Below, one piece after another: positions 1 through 6,877 of a stretch of DNA of 16,992 nucleotides. The notes below the pieces were generated by a model, which searched no databases, was not told the origin of the DNA, and was given only the letters and a program-made list of their open reading frames with translations. Made by a program: the position numbers and the translations under genes. The stretch comes from an uncultured Akkermansia sp. (GTDB lineage: Bacteria; Verrucomicrobiota; Verrucomicrobiia; Verrucomicrobiales; Akkermansiaceae). The stretch's first letter is position 1, and every line of letters starts with the position of its first letter. Location: NCBI GenBank assembly GCA_900766865.1, contig CAAFXA010000138.1:1-16992 (forward strand), in the 5' to 3' direction.

Positions 1-891
1 CAATTGACGAATCAGGGCGTGAGCCTCTGGCAGAAGGTGCAGGAGGATGTGAGCACCAGTACCAGTGGCCGCGTGGCTCTGCAGACGATGGCTCATGACC
101 TGGAATCGTTCCAGATGAAGGGTAACAACAAGTATGAATGGCTCTTCGCCAAGACCGAGCAGGAGCATCGCGGTGGTGCAGTACCTAAGGGGCTGCAGAT
201 TCCCCGTTCTGTGCAGTTTGTGTTCTTTGCCTGTGCTCCGGATCGCAACCCTGCGGTGAGCAGCAGTACCTCCCTGCGTAACAACTATCGCGAGGCACGC
301 GCTCACAATATGGACACCCAGGGCGATGTGAATGCTGTGGGCTACCGCCTTATGTACCGCGACCAGGTGCTCAATCTGGATGCAAGCGATAAGGAGAAGG
401 GCATTTTCCCCATCTTCTCGCTGTATCGTCTGGTGGTGCCGCCGCGCGAGTCTTATGACAGATTGATGGGGCAGGACAGCCTGCAGGCAGCCTATGTGCC
501 CTTCGAGCGTCAGGAGATGGATAACTTCCTGTGCGAGAACATCGTAGAGCTCAGCCTCATGTTCAACATCGAATATGTCTCCAACGAGGCCGATGCCGAG
601 AGTGGGCAGGTGGGCTATGAGACTGTGACTGTGCCTGTCATCTCCTCCAGCTCTGCCTCGATGGGTAAATCCATTTCTGTGTATGGCGATCGTATTGTGG
701 CCGGTCCCAAGACTTACCGGAATGCACGCATCATTTCTGCCTCCATGTCCATTACTGTGCTGACAGAGGAGGGTGTGGGCCTGATTGAGCAGATTCGTCA
801 GGGGCGCCGTCGTGCTCCCAAACCGCAGGATTTCTTCCGCGCTCACACGCGTGCTTTCTCTGCTGAGGTGTTGCTGCCGCAGCCTATCTGA
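1..891 (+). CDS. Prepilin/GspJ-like protein, C-terminal part (5' end outside window)
   Basis: The frame is open from the first base, so the true start lies to the left. An internal TTG at position 4 is not a credible start. About 296 residues are visible. The opening segment, with an ARG-x-ALQTMAHDLESF-like pattern, resembles the region after the N-terminal helix of type II secretion pseudopilins (GspJ/PulJ) and of the Verrucomicrobial prepilin-type cassette proteins, where an 'R-AL-x-M-x-x-DL' motif is typical. The rest is a predicted mostly beta, soluble domain with a Ser-rich loop (SSSSAS) and a basic segment near the end (RQGRRRAPK). The diagnostic prepilin leader and hydrophobic helix would be upstream and cannot be checked here. 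The likely role is a minor pseudopilin or cassette component of a type II secretion or pilus-like assembly at the inner membrane. The assignment rests on weak similarity only. Confidence 0.5.
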   Translation, partial: QLTNQGVSLWQKVQEDVSTSTSGRVALQTMAHDLESFQMKGNNKYEWLFAKTEQEHRGGAVPKGLQIPRSVQFVFFACAPDRNPAVSSSTSLRNNYREARAHNMDTQGDVNAVGYRLMYRDQVLNLDASDKEKGIFPIFSLYRLVVPPRESYDRLMGQDSLQAAYVPFERQEMDNFLCENIVELSLMFNIEYVSNEADAESGQVGYETVTVPVISSSSASMGKSISVYGDRIVAGPKTYRNARIISASMSITVLTEEGVGLIEQIRQGRRRAPKPQDFFRAHTRAFSAEVLLPQPI

Positions 892-911
892 TTTTTCCTA
901 TTCGTCTGAGT

Positions 912-1652
912 ATGTCATTTGATATGCAACAGCCGGTGCCTGATGGACTGCTGCCGCAGAACATCAGGCTCTGGTGCGACCCTATTCCCCGCAGCGGTTA
1001 TGAAAATATGGCTGCAGACGAGCTGCTGAGCCGTCGTCCGGAGGCTTGGTTGCGTATTTACGGCTGGGCCCGCCCTGCTGTAAGTTTTGGTTACTTCGAT
1101 TCCACTCCGGTGGCTGCCTCTATTTTTCCCGGCGAGGGTATCGAGTATATTCGCCGCTGGACAGGTGGCGGGATTGTGGATCACCGCAAAGGCTACACAT
1201 ACACCGTGACGCTTCCGGCGAAGGATGGCTGTATTTATCCCCCGGCAGACCGACTTTATAAGTGGATACATGGCGCACTGGCTCAGGCGCTGAAGGCCTG
1301 TGGTGTGGAGTGTACGCTGCTGGTGGAAGATGCCCCGGACGGAGGACGCGCCTGTTGGGCCAGTCCTGTGGCGAGTGATATTGTGGATGCTGCCGGCAAC
1401 AAATTGGCCGGTGCCGGGCAGCGTCGTTATCGTGGTGCTGTGTTGCACCAGGGATTGATTCAGGAATGCGAGCCGTCCGATGGCTGGCCGCAGTTGTTGG
1501 CGCAGGCTCTGGCACCGCAGGTGGAGGAGGTGCAGGGGGACGAACCCTGGCCGGGCTTTACCGCGGAAGTGGAAGAGCTGTGTCGCACTAAATATTGTAC
1601 CGAGGCGTGGAATGACGAAAGCCATGGCCGCCGCAAAACAGACCGCTCATGA
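912..1652 (+). CDS. Lipoate/octanoate transferase family protein (LplA/LipM-like)
   Basis: This is a 246-aa protein of the biotin/lipoate A/B ligase fold. It attaches lipoate or octanoate to lipoyl domains of 2-oxoacid dehydrogenases or GcvH in the cytoplasm. The family motif R81-R82-W-T-G-G-G (usually RRxSGGG) binds the acyl-adenylate or acyl group. The lysine motif NKLAGAGQRR has the expected catalytic Lys at K164, and the following LHQG matches the usual 'HHGT/LHQG' strand. A cysteine, C148 in ACWASP, lies just before the lysine loop, where LipM-type octanoyltransferases carry their nucleophilic Cys. E. coli-type LplA ligases lack it, and the separate C-terminal ligase domain is also absent. 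I therefore favour an octanoyltransferase (LipM-like) over a true ligase, without certainty. ATG at 912 follows the preceding stop by 20 nt with no clear Shine-Dalgarno sequence. The stop overlaps the next start (ATGA), which suggests translational coupling. Confidence 0.8.
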   Translation: MSFDMQQPVPDGLLPQNIRLWCDPIPRSGYENMAADELLSRRPEAWLRIYGWARPAVSFGYFDSTPVAASIFPGEGIEYIRRWTGGGIVDHRKGYTYTVTLPAKDGCIYPPADRLYKWIHGALAQALKACGVECTLLVEDAPDGGRACWASPVASDIVDAAGNKLAGAGQRRYRGAVLHQGLIQECEPSDGWPQLLAQALAPQVEEVQGDEPWPGFTAEVEELCRTKYCTEAWNDESHGRRKTDRS

Positions 1653-2758
1653 GTGATGATATGTACAGATGGCGACTGAATGTAGCCGCTGTGATTATGG
1701 ATTCCGCCGGCAATCTTCTGCTGGCTCGAAAAAGCCCGGAGAGTAAACATCTCCACTTTCCTCAGGGTGGTGTGCACGATGGCGAAACCTATGAGCACGC
1801 TATGGAGCGCGAGGTGGAGGAGGAGGTAGGCCTCTCCCGCAGTTCGTACGACATTGTTGCCCGGTGGGGTGGGCTGCGTTATTTTTACCGCGAGAAAAAC
1901 CGGAAGAGCGATGAGTGGGATGGCCAGCAGCAGACCTGGTTCCTGCTGCGTTGTCATACCGAAAAGCCGGAAACCGATTGTACCTACAGCTCCGAGTTTG
2001 ATGAAGTGGTGTGGATGCATTACAGGCAGGTAAATGCTTCCATGTTTGTATCCTTCAAGCGCGAGGTGGTGATGCGGGTGCTGGGGCATTTCCTGCCCAA
2101 GGGTAATACCCCGCTTCATAAGCACCTTCCTCAGCTGGATATGGCGGTGGCTTATCGATACCGCCCGGATCGCCCGCACCCGCCCTCGGAAGACCGCAGT
2201 TTCTTTGCAGGTGGCAAGGCAGAGATGGTAGCTACCATGGAGGAGCTTCATGCCCGCATGATGCATGCACAGCGGCGTCTTGATTATCTGTATCGAACGG
2301 AGAAGACTCCCCCGCTGCGAATGCTGATTCTCATTTGTGGCCCCCCTGGCAGCAATCGCAAGAGCTGCCTGCGGCGCATAGCCTCCTGTTGCGACCCCTT
2401 GCTTACCCAGGCATTCCGACCTGAATGGCAGCCGGAGGAGTATGATATGGTGGCCATTCAGCAGTACCCGGCAGAGAGTGAGATTCGCCTGATGTGTCGC
2501 CGTATGCAGGATCGTAATTTTGACCCCGAGCTTATCGACAAACATGAGATGGAGCTCTCTGGTAGCGGTGTGCGACTTCTGCATTTCCACCTGCATCCCC
2601 CCGGTGGTACCTTCCAGGAACCGGACACGATGCTGCCGTGTTATTACGTCCCTTGCGAGAAAAAATGGTACCGCGACTTCGTTATTACCAACATTATCGT
2701 TGAGACTCTGGAAAAATTGCTTGCGGAGTCAGAAAAAATACTCGCCATGCGTGGGTGA
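1649..2758 (+). CDS. Nudix hydrolase fused to a degenerate PPK2-like domain
   Basis: This 369-aa protein has two domains. Residues about 5-150 are a Nudix hydrolase with a perfect Nudix box (Gx5Ex7REUxEExGU, from G40 to L62). It is preceded by HFPQGG, as in RppH and Ap4A-type Nudix enzymes, so the likely substrates are dinucleoside polyphosphates or 5'-triphosphate RNA ends. Residues about 185-365 match the frame of polyphosphate kinase 2: a helix ending LDYLY, the strand LRMLILICG, then HFHLHPP (PPK2: KFFLHIS) and YVPCEKKWYRDFVITNIIVE (PPK2: VPADRKWYRN followed by an IVETLEKL-like helix). The PPK2 Walker A, normally GMDAAGKDG, reads GPPGSNRKS (231-239), and the NRSHYED motif aligns with QQYPAESE (271-278). 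The lid region is deleted. The kinase half is therefore probably catalytically dead or altered. The gene overlaps the lipoyl transferase gene by 4 nt and lies 18 nt upstream of asnS. Aminoacyl-tRNA synthetases can make Ap4A, so a clean-up role is conceivable (inference). Confidence 0.8.
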   Translation: MSDDMYRWRLNVAAVIMDSAGNLLLARKSPESKHLHFPQGGVHDGETYEHAMEREVEEEVGLSRSSYDIVARWGGLRYFYREKNRKSDEWDGQQQTWFLLRCHTEKPETDCTYSSEFDEVVWMHYRQVNASMFVSFKREVVMRVLGHFLPKGNTPLHKHLPQLDMAVAYRYRPDRPHPPSEDRSFFAGGKAEMVATMEELHARMMHAQRRLDYLYRTEKTPPLRMLILICGPPGSNRKSCLRRIASCCDPLLTQAFRPEWQPEEYDMVAIQQYPAESEIRLMCRRMQDRNFDPELIDKHEMELSGSGVRLLHFHLHPPGGTFQEPDTMLPCYYVPCEKKWYRDFVITNIIVETLEKLLAESEKILAMRG

Positions 2759-2776
2759 TGGTGGTATCATGGGGGC

Positions 2777-4141
2777 ATGAAGCGAACCCTCGTTAAACAT
2801 GCGCTGGCCAGCGATTCGGCACAGGACTCCATCTTAGTGCAGGGCTGGGTGCGTACCCGGCGCGATTCCAAAGCATTTTCATTCCTGGAGGTTAATGACG
2901 GCACGAGTCTGGCCTCGATTCAGGTAATTGCAGATGCCGGTATCCCCGGTTACGAGAATATCGGCAAAATGACCACGGGTGCCTCCGTTTCCGTTCAGGG
3001 CCGTCTGGTGGAAAGCCCCGGCAAACAGAAGTGGGAAATCCAGGCCACAGCCATTGAACTGGTGGGTGGTGCTCCCGAGTCCTACCCGCTGCAGAAGAAG
3101 GGCCACTCTCCTGAGTTCCTGCGTACCATTGCGCATCTGCGCCCCCGCACCAACCTGTTCGGCGCTGTGTTCCGCACCCGCTCCCGCATTGCCCGTGCGG
3201 TTCATCGCTTCTTCATGGAGCGCGATTTCCTCTGGGTTCATACCCCCATCATCACGGCTTCCGACTGTGAGGGTGCCGGCGAGATGTTCCATGTTACCAC
3301 TCTTGACCCGCTGGCGGAAAACAAGAGCTACGATAAGGATTTCTTCGGCAAGGCTGCCAGCTTGACCGTTTCCGGTCAGCTGGAGGGCGAAACCTTTGCC
3401 TGCGCGCTCAGCAATATCTACACCTTCGGCCCTACTTTCCGTGCCGAGAACAGCAACACAACGCGTCATGCAGCTGAGTTCTGGATGATTGAGCCCGAGG
3501 TTGCCTTCTGCGATATCTATGGCGACATGGATTTGGCGGAGTCTTTCATTAAGTACATTGCCGACACGATGCTGGCAGATGAGAGCGGCGACTTCGACTT
3601 CTTCTGCAAGTTTGTGGATAAAGGTCTTCGTGCCCGCCTGGAGGAGGTGAGCAGCAAGCCCTTCGTGCGCTGCTCCTATACGGAGGCCATCGACATTATG
3701 CTGGCCAGCGGGGAGAAGTTTGAGTATCCTCCCTACTGGGGCATGGATTTGCAGAGCGAGCACGAGCGCTTCCTGACGGAGCGCCACTTCAAGTGCCCGG
3801 TTATCGTCTATAATTATCCCAAGGAGATTAAGCCCTTCTATATGCGCCTGAATGATGACGGCAAGACCGTTACCGCGATGGATGTGCTGGTGCCCGGAAT
3901 TGGTGAGATTATCGGTGGCAGCCAGCGCGAGGAACGTCTGGATATACTGGAGGGCAACATTGCCCGCCTTGGTATGGATGCCGAAGCCTACTACTGGTAC
4001 AACGATCTGCGCCGCTATGGCACCGTGCCGCATGCCGGTTTTGGTGTGGGCTTCGAGCGCCTCATCATGTTTGTGACGGGCGTGCAGAACATCCGCGACG
4101 TGCTGCCCTATCCGCGTACTCCCCGTAATTGCGAATTCTGA
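2777..4141 (+). CDS. asnS: Asparaginyl-tRNA synthetase
   Basis: This 454-aa protein charges tRNA-Asn with asparagine using ATP, in the cytoplasm. An N-terminal OB-fold anticodon-binding domain (about residues 15-100; [12 protein letters not shown], then FLEVNDGT) precedes a class II aminoacyl-tRNA synthetase core. Motif 2 appears as [19 protein letters not shown] (about residues 220-240). Motif 3 appears as [15 protein letters not shown] (about 421-435) and is followed by the C-terminal signature [14 protein letters not shown]. The [15 protein letters not shown] segment separates AsnRS from AspRS. The length is normal for a bacterial AsnRS. ATG at 2777 begins directly with the expected N-terminus. 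The nearby G-run (2771-2775) is too close to the ATG to serve as a ribosome-binding site. It is the third gene of the + strand run, with tatA starting 1 nt after its stop. Confidence 0.96.
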   Translation: MKRTLVKHALASDSAQDSILVQGWVRTRRDSKAFSFLEVNDGTSLASIQVIADAGIPGYENIGKMTTGASVSVQGRLVESPGKQKWEIQATAIELVGGAPESYPLQKKGHSPEFLRTIAHLRPRTNLFGAVFRTRSRIARAVHRFFMERDFLWVHTPIITASDCEGAGEMFHVTTLDPLAENKSYDKDFFGKAASLTVSGQLEGETFACALSNIYTFGPTFRAENSNTTRHAAEFWMIEPEVAFCDIYGDMDLAESFIKYIADTMLADESGDFDFFCKFVDKGLRARLEEVSSKPFVRCSYTEAIDIMLASGEKFEYPPYWGMDLQSEHERFLTERHFKCPVIVYNYPKEIKPFYMRLNDDGKTVTAMDVLVPGIGEIIGGSQREERLDILEGNIARLGMDAEAYYWYNDLRRYGTVPHAGFGVGFERLIMFVTGVQNIRDVLPYPRTPRNCEF

Positions 4142-4142
4142 T

Positions 4143-4364
4143 ATGGCTATGTCTCCTGTACTTGCTCAATTCGGTTCCCCGACGCATTGGCTGATTTTCC
4201 TCGCCATTGTTCTGGTGGTTTTTGGGGCTCGCCGCCTGCCGGAGATTGCCCGGAACCTCGGCCGCAGCCTTGGTGAGTTCAAGAAGGCTCGCAGGGAGTT
4301 CGAGGATGAGCTGCGAAAGGCGGAAAGGGATACCTCCTCCGAGAAGGAGAAAGACCCGGATTGA
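4143..4364 (+). CDS. tatA: Twin-arginine translocase subunit TatA/TatE
   Basis: This small 73-aa inner-membrane protein belongs to the TatA/E family, which forms the pore-like element of the Tat pathway exporting folded proteins with RR signal peptides. It shows the canonical layout: a short periplasmic N-terminus, one hydrophobic helix (about residues 14-27, THWLIFLAIVLVVFG), the FG-x-x-x-LPE hinge (FGARRLPE), an amphipathic helix (ARNLGRSLGEFKKARREF) and an acidic/basic charged tail rich in Glu and Lys. ATG at 4143 lies 1 nt after the asnS stop; the in-frame ATG at 4149 is an alternative. TatB and TatC are not in the window. The short length and single helix favour TatA over TatB. It is the last gene of the + strand run and is followed by a hairpin terminator. 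Confidence 0.92.
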   Translation: MAMSPVLAQFGSPTHWLIFLAIVLVVFGARRLPEIARNLGRSLGEFKKARREFEDELRKAERDTSSEKEKDPD

Positions 4365-4449
4365 TATCCTGAGTATTGATGAGCATTTTCACGGGGTGGG
4401 CGGGTTTTCCGTCTGCCCCGTATCTGTATTGGGATGTATACCAAAATAA

Positions 4450-4471
4450 GAGGCGCTCAGTTGAGCGCCTC
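4450..4471. terminator. Hairpin terminator between convergent tatA and the Rrf2 gene
   Basis: A perfect 10-bp inverted repeat, GAGGCGCTCA then GT then TGAGCGCCTC, lies 85 nt beyond tatA. It is followed on the + strand by the pyrimidine-rich TCCTTTGTTCTCT. On the - strand it is followed by TTATTTTGG, which suits termination of the Rrf2 transcript arriving from the other side. It is probably bidirectional. The remainder of 4365-4512 shows nothing else. Confidence 0.8.
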
Positions 4472-4512
4472 TCCTTTGTTCTCTCTGTTAAAAAAATGTT
4501 TTGTTGATGCGG

Positions 4513-4971
4513 TCAGTCCTGTGTCGGGCAGGGCTTTACGTTATCGCAGCAGAATTGAGTATTGTTGTCGCCCATCATATCCTCCAGCGTATAGCTCTTG
4601 AGGTAGTTTACGATGGCGTCGCGCAGTCCCGTCCAGAGGGGAAGTGTATTGCACTCCTTGTGCAGGGGGCAATAGTTGGTCGGCGTGGAAAGGCACTGCA
4701 CGGTAGACAGGTCGCCCTCGGAAGCCCTCAGGATTTCGTAGACTGTGTATTCTTTGGGCTGGCGTGTGAGGTGGTAGCCACCGGACTTGCCACGCACACT
4801 GACCACAAGCCCTGCACGCAGTAGCTGGGTCATGATGCTTTCCATATACTTGAGGGTAATCTCCTGGCGCTCGGCAATGGAACGCAGAGATACCGGTTCA
4901 CCACTCTTCTGGTGAGAGAGGTCTATCATAATGCGAAGAGCATAGCGCCCTTTGGTAGAGATTCTCATCAT
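4513..4971 (-). CDS. Rrf2-family transcriptional regulator with three-cysteine cluster
   Basis: This 152-aa protein has the Rrf2/IscR winged helix-turn-helix fold. The N-terminus RISTKGRYALRIMIDL and the wing segment VVSVRGKSGGYHLTR (about residues 56-70) are hallmark sequences of the family. Three cysteines, C93-x7-C101-x5-C107 followed by LW, fall where IscR-type members bind an iron-sulfur cluster, so a redox, iron or nitric-oxide sensing repressor is likely. An additional cysteine-rich tail, CCDNVKPC (141-148), is unusual. Tandem Met codons open the frame; the second gives the usual MRISTKGRYA start. No isc/suf or cysteine-metabolism genes are nearby, so its regulon cannot be read from context, and autoregulation is the only reasonable guess. 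The gene has its own promoter at 4988-5016 and sits downstream of the dnaA terminator. Confidence 0.88.
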   Translation of the reverse strand: MMRISTKGRYALRIMIDLSHQKSGEPVSLRSIAERQEITLKYMESIMTQLLRAGLVVSVRGKSGGYHLTRQPKEYTVYEILRASEGDLSTVQCLSTPTNYCPLHKECNTLPLWTGLRDAIVNYLKSYTLEDMMGDNNTQFCCDNVKPCPTQD

Positions 4972-4987
4972 AACTTTTATGCCGTTA

Positions 4988-5016
4988 TATATATCATACT
5001 ATATTCCTGTGGTCAA
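4988..5016 (-). promoter_or_regulatory. Candidate sigma70-type promoter of the Rrf2 gene
   Basis: On the - strand, TTGACC (5016-5011) and TATATA (4993-4988) are separated by exactly 17 bp, close to the consensus -35 and -10 boxes. The -10 region is embedded in an AT-rich tract (about 4985-5006) that would be a natural operator for autorepression by the Rrf2 protein, although I see no clear dyad. The promoter abuts the dnaA terminator, consistent with separate transcription. Confidence 0.6.
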
Positions 5017-5020
5017 GAGG

Positions 5021-5053
5021 AAAACCGCTTTTCCTATAAGAAAAAGCGGTTTT
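5021..5053 (-). terminator. Rho-independent terminator of dnaA
   Basis: A perfect 12-bp inverted repeat, AAAACCGCTTTT (5021-5032) and AAAAGCGGTTTT (5042-5053), with a 9-nt loop, begins 29 nt beyond the dnaA stop codon. Read on the - strand, the stem ends in GCGGTTTT, and the 3' arm supplies the U-run. It insulates dnaA from the Rrf2 promoter immediately downstream. Confidence 0.75.
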
Positions 5054-5081
5054 TCCTGTGGAAACGAGGTCTAACGAATCG

Positions 5082-6506
5082 TTATGCGAGCGTAGCGCTG
5101 AGTTTTTCTACAAGGTTGCGCAGTTCGGGATCGCTCGTCATCTTGTCTTCGATGGTCTTGGTGGCATGGATGACGGTGCCGTGGTCGCGCCCACCGAAAG
5201 CCGCACCGATATCCTGAAGGGAGCTCTGGGTGCAGCGGCGGGAGAGGTACATGGCGAGCTGGCGGGGGTGGGCGATGCCGGCGGTGCGGCGACGGCCGTT
5301 GAGGTCAGCTACGCGGATATTGAATTCCTCAGCCACGCGGCTCTGGATGTCAGTGATGGTGGCAGACGTTGTGTTCTTCTCTTCGCGGAGCAGGTCGTTA
5401 AGCTGCACTCGGGCATCCTGTACGCTGGGGGATTTCTGAGAGAAGGAGGCGAAGGTGGCCAGGCGGATAAGGGCGCCTTCGAGGCGGCGTACGGAGCGTG
5501 TGATGTTCTTGGCGAGGTACTCGAGTACTTCGTCGGAAATGAGGGTGCTCTTCCAGGTGCGGCGCTTCTTGCGGAGAATGGCGAGGCGAGTCTCGTAGTC
5601 CGGCACGTTCAGTGCAACGGTAAGCCCCTGTTCGAAGCGGGAGGTGAGGCGGTCGTCCAGCTTGGTGATTTCGCTGGCGGGGCAGTCTGCGGAGAGGATA
5701 ATCTGCTTGCCGCTGGCGAAAAGTGCGTTGAAGGTGTGGAAGAACTCCTCCTGGGTTTTGCCTTTCTGGGAGAGGAACTGCACATCATCGATGAGGAGCA
5801 CGTCTGCCTTGCGGTATTTGCGGCGGAAGTTGCTCAGAGAATCGCCCTGGCGGGAGATGGCATCAATGTATGTGTTGGTGAAATCTTCGCTGGTAACGTA
5901 GAGCACCTGCACGTTCTCGTCTTTTTCGCAGATGGCGTTACCGATGGCCTGGAGCAGGTGAGTCTTGCCAAGACCGGAGGCGCCATGTATGAAGAGAGGG
6001 TTGTACATGGAGCTCGGGGCGTTCACTACTGCCTTGGCTGCTGCCACGGCGAACTCGCTGTTGGAGCCCACCACAAAGCCATCGAAGGTGTAATCGGCGT
6101 TCAGGCCGCTGCTGTAATTCTGCTTTCTGCTGCGCTTGCTGGTTTTGGGGGCGGGCTGCTGCGTGGCAATCGGGAGCTCGGTTGCGGCAAAGAGCGGGAG
6201 AGTCTGCTCTTTTTCCACTTCGGGCTGCTGCAGAGCAGTTGTGCTGTCGGCAGGCAGGAACTCCAGCTCGCGAGCGGCATCCAGCACGCGGGCGGCAGAA
6301 ATTTTGATGTCGTTTGAGTAGTAAGTCTTGACCCAGTCAATCAGCATGTCGGCCGGGTATTCAAGCACCAGCTTGGTGCCTGTGTCGCTCATAAGTTTCA
6401 GTTGAGAGATATAAGACTCGAACCCATACTCACCCACATTGCCCTGGCGACGGACATCCTCCATGATGTCCTCCCAGAGCTTGCTTTCCTTTTCCTTTTG
6501 GTTCAT
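5082..6506 (-). CDS. dnaA: Chromosomal replication initiator protein DnaA
   Basis: This 474-aa AAA+ ATPase binds DnaA boxes and unwinds the replication origin. Domain I (about residues 1-80; LWEDIMEDVRR and the YPADMLIDWVKTYY segment) mediates self-interaction and helicase contacts. A variable linker spans about 85-130. The AAA+ domain has Walker A GASGLGKT (175-182), Walker B VLLIDD (236-241) and TSRFEQGL in the arginine-finger region. The C-terminal domain IV carries the DnaA signature GGRDHGTVIHATKTI (about 438-452), which contacts DNA. The length is typical. The ATG at 6506 is preceded by GAGGA (6515-6519) at 8 nt spacing, a good ribosome-binding site. The gene is followed by a strong terminator and preceded by a 371-bp non-coding region with DnaA-box-like sites, consistent with autoregulation. 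Confidence 0.96.
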   Translation of the reverse strand: MNQKEKESKLWEDIMEDVRRQGNVGEYGFESYISQLKLMSDTGTKLVLEYPADMLIDWVKTYYSNDIKISAARVLDAARELEFLPADSTTALQQPEVEKEQTLPLFAATELPIATQQPAPKTSKRSRKQNYSSGLNADYTFDGFVVGSNSEFAVAAAKAVVNAPSSMYNPLFIHGASGLGKTHLLQAIGNAICEKDENVQVLYVTSEDFTNTYIDAISRQGDSLSNFRRKYRKADVLLIDDVQFLSQKGKTQEEFFHTFNALFASGKQIILSADCPASEITKLDDRLTSRFEQGLTVALNVPDYETRLAILRKKRRTWKSTLISDEVLEYLAKNITRSVRRLEGALIRLATFASFSQKSPSVQDARVQLNDLLREEKNTTSATITDIQSRVAEEFNIRVADLNGRRRTAGIAHPRQLAMYLSRRCTQSSLQDIGAAFGGRDHGTVIHATKTIEDKMTSDPELRNLVEKLSATLA

Positions 6507-6659
6507 TGCTTGTATCCTCGTTTTCCTTTTTCTCGCTTCCCGGTTTTTGTCGGCGGGGAAGTGTTGCGGGGTGAACTATGCCACGACTCTGGCGTATGTA
6601 AAAGTTTTTTTTCCGCATGCACCCCTCGGAGAAGCTCCTTAACTGTTGTTCTATGGGGG

Positions 6660-6830
6660 TTCCACGACTTTTTATTTTTTTTGGCATACCTGGTAGATGT
6701 AGTTAAGATTTCTTGATAATTATGTCCTAGTGGGTGTGAAAATGGTTTGTGCCTGTGGAACAATGTTAGAGGAAGTTGTAAGTAACACAGTGTAAAACAA
6801 CTGAACTAATTATAACTGATTTATGCAAAG
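6660..6830. promoter_or_regulatory. Candidate oriC / DnaA-box cluster upstream of dnaA
   Basis: The 371-bp gap between thiL and dnaA (6507-6877) contains no credible gene. An AT-rich stretch occupies about 6661-6725, with runs such as TTTTTATTTTTTTT. Next to it are four sites that each match the DnaA-box consensus TTWTNCACA (or its complement TGTGNAWAA) at 8 of 9 positions: TGTGAAAAT (6735-6743), TGTGGAACA (6754-6762), AGTGTAAAA (6789-6797) and TTATGCAAA (6821-6829). An AT-rich element beside clustered DnaA boxes adjoining dnaA is the usual layout of a bacterial origin. None of the boxes is perfect, so the region may instead only autoregulate dnaA. Confidence 0.42.
6809..6814 (-). promoter_or_regulatory. 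Possible -10 element for dnaA
   Basis: A perfect TATAAT lies on the - strand (6814-6809) inside the DnaA-box cluster, between the boxes at 6789 and 6821. The matching -35 position is poor (GGCATT at 17-bp spacing), and the resulting leader would be about 300 nt long. If it is real, DnaA bound to the flanking boxes would occlude it, giving autorepression. Confidence 0.25.
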
Positions 6831-6877
6831 CAATGCCGTGTTAGATTGCCTTTGACTAGGTTATTGAAAATGAGCGC

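Noticed and set aside
1460..2596. Open frame of 378 codons on the - strand
   Set aside because: It runs antisense to the Nudix fusion gene and the end of the lipoyl transferase gene, and shows no recognisable domain.
2879..4033. Open frame of 384 codons on the - strand
   Set aside because: It lies entirely opposite asnS, whose class II synthetase motifs are clear.
5058..6317. Long open frame of 419 codons on the + strand across dnaA
   Set aside because: It is antisense to the unmistakable dnaA gene, and its translation is low-complexity Gly/Glu/Val-rich with no motif. High-GC coding DNA commonly leaves such frames open on the opposite strand.
6601..6660. Possible terminator or attenuator (ACCCC ... 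GGGGGT pairing with an inner GGAG/CTCC) in the dnaA leader
   Set aside because: The stems are short, with a long unpaired interior and no appropriately placed U-run, so it is not supportable as a feature.
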